This document shows, piece by piece, positions 58,014 through 64,000 of a stretch of DNA of 64,000 bases (position 1 is the first letter of the stretch; each line of letters starts with the position of its first letter). The notes under the pieces are model-generated. The model was given only the letters and a program-made list of their open reading frames with translations. It had not been told where the DNA came from and did not search any database. Source of the stretch: Botryosphaeria dothidea (Eukaryota; Ascomycota; Dothideomycetes; Botryosphaeriales; Botryosphaeriaceae). The translations under genes were made by a program, and so were the position numbers. The stretch is from NCBI GenBank assembly GCA_011503125.2, contig WWBZ02000040.1, forward strand, positions 62,001 through 126,000, given 5' to 3'.

Positions 58014-60382
58014 GATGGGGGCCGTCGATCCGAGATCCGAAAGAAGTAGATTGAGTTTGTGTTTTTTTTTTCTGTTCCTTCTTTTTGTCTGCTTCCAGCA
58101 GAACCCGGAGAGAAGTGATTAATATCCCCTTCCCTGAGCTAATTTATTCGTGCAGCATTTTCCCAATGAGGTCGACTGAGCATGGACTACGTAACAGCTT
58201 ATATTGGATGACAGTTAAACGGGCCGGCGGATATTCAGTATGAAGCAGCTTGTCTCTACCCAAGGCTTTATCTGTATTGCCGATCGTAGATCCCAGGCCG
58301 AATTCCGCTGCACCGGTTCACAGGTCCGTCCGAGTCAAAGCCCTGGTGTGTTTCGAAACAAGCAGGGATGTTGGTGCAAGGCGAACGCAGTGAACTGAAG
58401 GAAAAGCAAACATGGCTTGCAACGGCGACACTGTTGCTTTGTCCAGGCAGCCGCATACTCTCGATCGGCAGATCTCAAACGAAAAGCAATGAGAAAGTGG
58501 TATGATATCTATCTGGCCGTCTTTGAATGACGTTATGGAGTGGACTATTTTGAAGTTGACAAGCTCTTCCTCTCTTGTAGCCCGTAAATTGACGCAAATT
58601 CCTGACAGCCGCGTATTGGTACGGTGTGTCTGACTGCGCAGTGATCTGACCACTATCCTCTAGTTCTTTAGAAGAGACACGTATATAGTGCGGCCACCGT
58701 CGCTGCATGACCGGAGTCTAAATATAGGTGAGTTAGAGCCTTCGCTGCGTGGAGGATGGCACTCCTCCAAACCGAAGTCTAATACTTTTGGTCTTTTATG
58801 GAATTTCGTCTTGAAGATTGCTGGCGAGATGGCGGGAGTTGTTGGTCATACGTTAGCTGCATTAGCGAGTAGACTTGTCCTTTTAGCCTGTTCACAGCCG
58901 CCCGGGCGACAAAAGCCGGCTGGTCCTGCTCAGTTGCTAGCGGGAGCGGTGGCATGTAGCAAGGATCATCCCATTGGTGGAGACATTGCGATGGTACCGC
59001 TGGAGACAATGGGGAGTTCCGGGGCTTGACCCAAAGGACGTGTCGAAAATCCGGGGGGCCCGCCGCGCGATCCCCCAGCCCATCTGCCGGTGCTCGTGCC
59101 GTCTCTTGGGTTGCACCCTGGCAGCTCCCGTTCCGTACCGTCGAGCCTTCTCCCGAGGCACTGTGCTCGCACCCGGCTTGTCGTCCTCTCGTCCTCTCGG
59201 CAATTGCTCATTCCCCGCTTCCGCCCTGCTGAGTACCCGGCTCAGCCATGCTGCTGATGCGGAAAGTGCCTAGGTAAGTCGAGAGGCGCGTGCATGTTGG
59301 TATCAGCATAGAACCTGCCTCTCGTGGCCATTGTACCGAACACTCTTTGTGGCTGGCGGAAGACGGCTGGAATGCAAATGGTTCGTCATCAGCCCTGCCG
59401 CTTACCACCGTTAGTCTTTCATGGAAGAGCCGGGTTGCGCCACAGGGCCATGCTCATCAAAGACAAGGACCCCCCTCCCCCCCATCTTGCAGATCGCTCC
59501 GACACTAATGGGTTGCGTCAAGCACAGGAAGGCTGAACCGATCTATGCACTAAAGCTCAACCACCACACTCCTCATGCACTATTCGCGCGGCATTATCAT
59601 GAGCAAATAATCTGGTGGACGGACGGGACAGCAGCGTCTCCAACCACCAGGCACATGAAACTTGGATGCTCCGAGTACCTGGGCGAGGGACGGGACTGGC
59701 AGTGTCCGGTAAGACGGCATGCCCCGATCCTCGGCTGATTGGCCACCAACGGCCATCGACCATCTCGGTCGACGTCTGGAGCAGGAGTGGAAAAGCAACC
59801 CCCCGTGCCCAAGTGGAAGCTCGCGCGCAACCGTTGTTCCTTCCGTGGAGCTTAAATGACGGGCTCCGAAACAGGCAGCCCAACTCCGTGCCTCGTGAAA
59901 CCACACCGCGAGCCTTGGCCCACGCCCCGCCCGCAACAAGCACCGCCCTCCTCCTCCCTATTCGCTTGAATCTCGAGTTGGCCGCCCTTACCCAAATGGG
60001 GTGCTGCAGCTGCTTTTCCTTTGCCGCTTGGGAACAGGGGCCACCACTCCAGACTGTGCTACCGCAAAGCCCGTCAACCTGGCGCTGATGGGGCGGCAGT
60101 CGTCGCGCCACCACAGAAAGATAACTTTAACATGGGGGCACGCCGCCGTCCCCGCTGTTACCCACTTCGTGCCCCCCTCCCATGCTGTTCCGGTGACCGT
60201 GTCGGTCTTCTTTCGTTCTCCCAGTGCCTTGGTTTGCATCCCGTTTATCCTTCGTTTTCGATTCTGGTAACTTCCTCACTACGCCTCAAACCACCTCAAC
60301 AGAACCCGTTTACCTCTATGAGTTAATCCATCTGGACGACAAAACCCGCTTTGTCGAGGAGTCAAGCTTAAACCGACACACG
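58014..60382. other. Intergenic region nitrate reductase-7-TM protein
   Basis: 2.4 kb with no supportable gene. Short overlapping frames occur on both strands from 59.0 to 60.1 kb without any domain. The last 200 bases are C/T-rich and form the likely leader of the next gene. Confidence 0.6.
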
Positions 60383-62216
60383 ATGCCGGGCGGCCTCCAT
60401 CCGCCAGTGGACCTCGTTCTGGCATGGCAGACTGACGCCTTCCCCCATGGAATACGTAGGGACCTCACGCTGGTCGTCGTGGTCGCAGTAATGTACATCG
60501 TCACGTTATGCATTGTCCTTGGAAGGATATATGCTCGCTTGTTTGTTCAGCACAGTGCCGGGTTGGATGATCTGTTCATATCTCTTGCAATGGTACGCAA
60601 GTGTCTTGTTGAAATAGACTTCAAATTGCATGTCCTGACTCGCACAGATTCCAACAACAGGCCTCGCCATCTCTATAGGCTTAGGTAAGTCATCCTTCTA
60701 TGATCACTTTGGCACCCGCTGATGAAGAGTCCAGCCGACAGGTTATACGGCTTCGACCGGTAAGCTCACCACTTCCCCCACACGCTCCCACCTTCTGACA
60801 ACCGCAGCCACGTCTGGGATATGGACATCAAGCTGGCCGTCCAGAGCCGCGAGGTACGCACACCCGCCGAACACATTGCCACCACTCCCTCCTGGCTGAC
60901 GCCCCGCGCAGATCACCCTCGCCATCTCCCTCTCCTACATCGTCAGCACCAGCCTGACCAAGCTCTCCATCCTGTGCTTCTACCGCCGCATGGCCGTCAA
61001 CACCATCGAGCGCTGGTTCCTCTACGCCGTCTGGGCCAGCATGGCCTTCGTGCTCGCCTACATGCTCACCTTCGTCCTGACCATCTTCCTCGGCTGCAAG
61101 CCGCTCCCGGCCTACTGGAACCAGGTCGACCCGTCCTGGGCGCGGACGAACGGGTGGAAGTGCTTCAACGAAGGGGCCGTGATGCTGGCGGCGAGCGCGA
61201 TCAGCGTGGTGCAGGACTTCCTGGCGTGCGGGCTGCCGCCGCTGCTATTCCGCAAGCTGCAGATCCCGCGGCGGCAGAAGGTCGCGCTGGGGTGCATTTT
61301 CAGCGTGGGTATCTTGTAAGTGTCCCTGGCCACACGGCTGATTTACACTGATACCCGCTCCTCTCCCGCACCAAAATCAACCCACACCCCTCCATCCGAC
61401 CACTCACAACCGCACCCACCCCCTCGGACCAACACGAACCCAAGAGAAAGGAGAAAAAAAAAAAAAAAACTGACCAACCCCCTCAGCCTCTGCGTCACCG
61501 GCATCCTCCGCATGGTCTACATCTTCCCCCTCTACAACAGCACCTACGACATCCCCTGGCACGCCTCGCTCGTCTGGACCTGGACCGCCGTCGAGGCCCA
61601 CATGGCCATCGTCTGTGCCAGCGCGCCCGCGCTGAAGCTCTTCTTCCGCAAGGTCCTCGCCGTCTCCGGCTACTCGGGCCACTCGTCGCCCGCCTACGGC
61701 CGGTCGTCGCAGAAGCACCAGAAGGGTTTGGGGCGGAGAGGCGGCGCCGGGAACACGAGTTTTGCGTGTGTCGGGGAGGGCGGCGGGGCGACGGCGAGCA
61801 TGGCGATGCAGCGGGAGTACGAGCTGGAGAGCTGGCGGGGCGCGATGGGGTATCGGGAGGCGTTGAAGAGGCGGGAGGAGGGGTTTTTGGCGCCGGAGGT
61901 GGGGGCGGGGGCGGGTGGAGGAGGGTTGCAGCGGATGGGGAGCTTGAGGGGGATTAATTCGGCGAAGGTGGAGAGGGGCAGCTGGTTTGGGGATCCGGAG
62001 GACGTGGCGAGGGCGAGCGAGGAGGACGTAGCGGGCGGTGGTGGGCCCGATCTGGAGAGGGGGATCAAGGTCGCGAAGAGGGTGGATGTGACGGTGACGG
62101 AGGCGAGGAATGAGGGCGAGTTTTCGGGGTTGGAGGATGAGGCGAAGGATGCGGGGAGTAGTGCGAGGACGTCCTCGGAGACGAAGTTGGTGAGAGGAGG
62201 CTGGAATTGGCTGTAA
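60383..62216 (+). CDS. Seven-transmembrane fungal rhodopsin-like integral membrane protein
   Basis: There are six exons: 60383-60592, 60648-60684, 60735-60759, 60808-60853, 60912-61315 and 61487-62216. They give 483 residues in a clean frame. For intron 2 the acceptor at 60734 is required; the CAG seven bases further on would break the frame. Seven hydrophobic helices fit the fungal rhodopsin-like (PTH11-related) family, with the hallmarks LDDLFISLAM, GFDRHVWDMD, SLTKLSILCFYRRM, FLGCKPLPAYW and VEAHMAIVCASAPALKLFFRK. There is no CFEM domain. The last about 160 residues are cytoplasmic, Gly/Glu/Arg-rich and low-complexity. Proteins of this family are plasma-membrane proteins of mostly unknown ligand; some act as receptors during surface sensing. 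The long intron 5 contains a 17-base A run. Confidence 0.88.
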
Positions 62217-62499
62217 ATCCTTTCGATGTCAGGGGTCGGAGAAAGTCGGGCAGATCTACCATAGGATATCGGGAGAAAGAAGGGTTTGGGCGTCGGTGTT
62301 CATCTACGGCGCTGTATACCAAGGTTTTGTAACGATCTTGTAACATCATCTACTTACATGAATGGACCAAAGCATTCAAATTTAAAGTGTGAGAGAGGCT
62401 AATAAGTGAGTCGTAGATGTGGTTGGGATATTTCATTTTAGCAGACAGCTCAGGAAAACAAGGAGGCAGAGACAGTCTCCCACCAACAAGTTACTGTTA

Positions 62500-62581
62500 T
62501 GGGGAGTGGAAGTAATCATCCGGATGGCTTTGGAAGTAAAATGTGACACAATTACATTCGGATGAATGCTTTCACTCCCCA
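62500..62581. repeat. Miniature inverted-repeat element, copy C (82 bp)
   Basis: The left arm begins TGGGGAGTGGAAGTAATCAT and the reverse complement of the right arm begins TGGGGAGTGAAAGCATTCAT; the arms pair over about 27 bp with a few mismatches. It is the same family as the copies at 5716 and 8832, 54-57 kb away. It lies about 430 bases before the HET gene start. Confidence 0.75.
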
Positions 62582-62862
62582 TGAAGTTTCAATTTTAGAG
62601 CCCATTGCCGCTGACCACCGGCTGCAATACCACTGATCTCCTAAGGGAAGAAAGAGACCTGACTTTTCATGTAAGCTATCGGAACCGCAATAGTGCGCTC
62701 ACATCAGCGGGTGGCCTCCACTCAATCAATTCACACTTGGTAAGAGCGTTTTGGTGCAGCTGCATATGAACTTGTGTAACTCAGACATGTAAGAATTTGT
62801 TGGAAATCACGTGTTTTGCATATTGCTTTTGCAACACCAGATAGCTTAGTCACTCACTTACG

Positions 62863-62870
62863 TATATAAG
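62863..62870 (+). promoter_or_regulatory. TATA-like box before the HET gene
   Basis: TATATAAG about 145 bases before the presumed start codon at 63013. Its position suits a core promoter. Confidence 0.4.
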
Positions 62871-63012
62871 GAGGGTGGGCCACCTACGCCCTTCCTCCTC
62901 ATGCCAATCATCAATGGATCATCGTTGTTCATCAACAATCTAACAGAATTTCCCCTCACCTCCTCACCTCCTCAGACTGCGCCTTTCAATCCACACCGTC
63001 AAAACAGCAACC

Positions 63013-64000
63013 ATGGAAGACAACAAACGAAGAGAACCAAGCCAGCCCCCCACCGGAACCAGTTTTCCATAAATTCCAAACCCCGCCGATGTTCATCCGC
63101 TGTTGCTGCAGTCGCCGCATGACGATGTATCCGACTGGATTAGCTCCGAAAACCTCTGCGACGTCTACAGTGGACTGACCTTGGATGCGATGATGGACGA
63201 CGGGTACCAGCATCGAACTGCCAAAGATCTGGAGAGCGTCGCTGGAGCCGCAGTAGTCCGTGATGGTCACAGCTGTTGTCCGCTTTGCGTGTTGATCTGG
63301 AGGCGCATGCGGGATCATTACGTGTACTACTATCCAGACCGAGAATCCTGTTATCAGGTCGACTGGAGTGCGGCGAAACGTCATGAGGATAATTTCGCAA
63401 GATGGGCTGACTGGGAGGCGTGGCATCAGGCAGGCGTTGAAGTAGATGTGAAGGGCCGTGAGAAGACGTTTGCACAGCTCATGAGCCAGAATGACGATCA
63501 TATAGTGCTAAAGGGGTACATTGATGAAATGAACATCGTCCACCAAGCCAGTATCAAATGGGCTGAAGCCATGGAACCAAGAAATAGCGAAAGAACAGGT
63601 GTTGCACTTCATCAGGATGATTGTTGCAGGGCATTGACCCTCTACACTTTTCCCGGTATGTGAACGCCAAGCTGCTATCAAATGAAAAAGCGAGGTCTGG
63701 GCTGATATCTTGCGTAGAAGCACCATCTGCAAGCCGATCACGTCACCACATCCCTTGGAAGAACCTGGAACAAGCTGCCAAATACGCTGCCAGATGGATG
63801 TAATGTTGCCTACAGAATCATGCCTCTTGCTCAAAAGATATCGAGTCGCCTCTACCCAAGCGTCTAGTGGATGTTGGACGTCCCGGTACTTCGGAAATCC
63901 CACGATTGTGGATCAATCCCAGTCTGGTACAGGGCCAACAAGAAGATATCTTTATTACACCAATCAGGGAAACATATCTAGCACTGAGTTATTGTTGGGG
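63013..64000 (+). pseudogene. HET-domain (heterokaryon incompatibility) gene, 5' part, with in-frame stops
   Basis: The start at 63013 has a good context (ACCATGG). One intron at 63656-63717 has a GTATGT donor, a CTGAT branch site and a TAG acceptor. The product resembles the large HET family: an N-terminal Cys block (LCDVYSGLTLDAMM, CCPLCVLIWRRM), then the hallmark AARWM-x-CCLQNHASC, LPKRLVDVG and TYLALSYCWG, where the HET domain proper begins as the window ends. Two TAA codons interrupt an otherwise continuous frame: at 63070 after TSFP, and at 63801 inside the conserved W-x-x-x-C-x-x-x-H-x-x-C block, with spacing unchanged. The second Cys of the first block is Tyr. No frameshift is needed. 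A functional alternative with a later start (MMDDGYQ) would avoid the first stop but not the second. HET proteins trigger cell death after fusion of unlike hyphae; this copy is probably inactive. Confidence 0.62.

Larger units (their letters stand above)
62217..63012. other. Intergenic region 7-TM protein-HET gene
   Basis: 796 bases with one copy of the inverted-repeat element and a TATA-like box, both listed separately. No gene is seen. Confidence 0.6.

Noticed and set aside
63797..63838. A 41-nt intron (GTAATG to AAAAG) that would remove the TAA in the HET gene
   Set aside because: It would also remove the conserved CLQNHASC residues, is shorter than every other intron in the window and lacks a branch site.
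1..64000. tRNA, rRNA genes and CRISPR arrays
   Set aside because: I looked for the conserved T-loop pattern on both strands and for regularly spaced repeats and found none. A covariance-model search would be the decisive test and was not possible here.

Overview
The window looks like nuclear DNA of a filamentous ascomycete (Pezizomycotina; a Dothideomycetes-like fungus is my inference, not proven). The genes carry short spliceosomal introns of about 46-130 nt, usually with GTRNGT donors, CTRAY-type branch sites and YAG acceptors. The gene set is typical of such fungi: an FlbD-type Myb regulator of conidiation, Mtc6, Upf2/Nmd2, a Rab-GAP, a secreted CE5 esterase, a type B carboxylesterase, a eukaryotic nitrate reductase, a 7-TM fungal rhodopsin-like protein and a HET-domain gene. 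I saw no prokaryotic organisation, CRISPR array, rRNA or convincing tRNA.

Layout. 1-15.48 kb holds no supportable gene, only simple repeats and three copies of a 67-83 bp inverted-repeat element. 15.49-16.64 kb is flbD. 20.93-22.92 kb is MTC6, 24.26-25.63 kb an L-2-hydroxyglutarate dehydrogenase and 26.38-30.41 kb NMD2/UPF2, all on the plus strand. After a 4.8 kb gene-free stretch, two tandem paralogues with an LPRELRD-type motif lie at 35.2-38.3 kb, followed by a two-copy 128 bp tandem repeat. A TBC Rab-GAP (minus) and a very large MMS1_N/CPSF-A-like protein (plus) diverge at 39.7-46.9 kb. A Yip1-family Golgi protein (47.6-48.8 kb) precedes two minus-strand secreted esterases (49.4-53.5 kb). 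Nitrate reductase (54.5-58.0 kb), the 7-TM protein (60.4-62.2 kb) and the 5' part of a HET-domain gene (63.0 kb to the edge) finish the window.

Sequence integrity. flbD, MTC6, L2HGDH, both tandem paralogues, YIPF-like, CE5, carboxylesterase and the 7-TM gene splice into clean frames. NMD2 and the TBC gene each need one single-base correction. The MMS1_N-like gene needs seven and nitrate reductase at least fifteen, many of them in short homopolymers and several in compensating +1/-1 pairs. Either local base-calling is poor or these two loci are decaying; I cannot separate these from sequence alone. The HET gene instead has two in-frame TAA codons with no frameshift.

Most genes are unrelated housekeeping, developmental or secreted functions and do not form a pathway. 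The two esterases are neighbours in the same orientation and could both act on plant-derived esters. There is no nitrite reductase or nitrate transporter beside the nitrate reductase.
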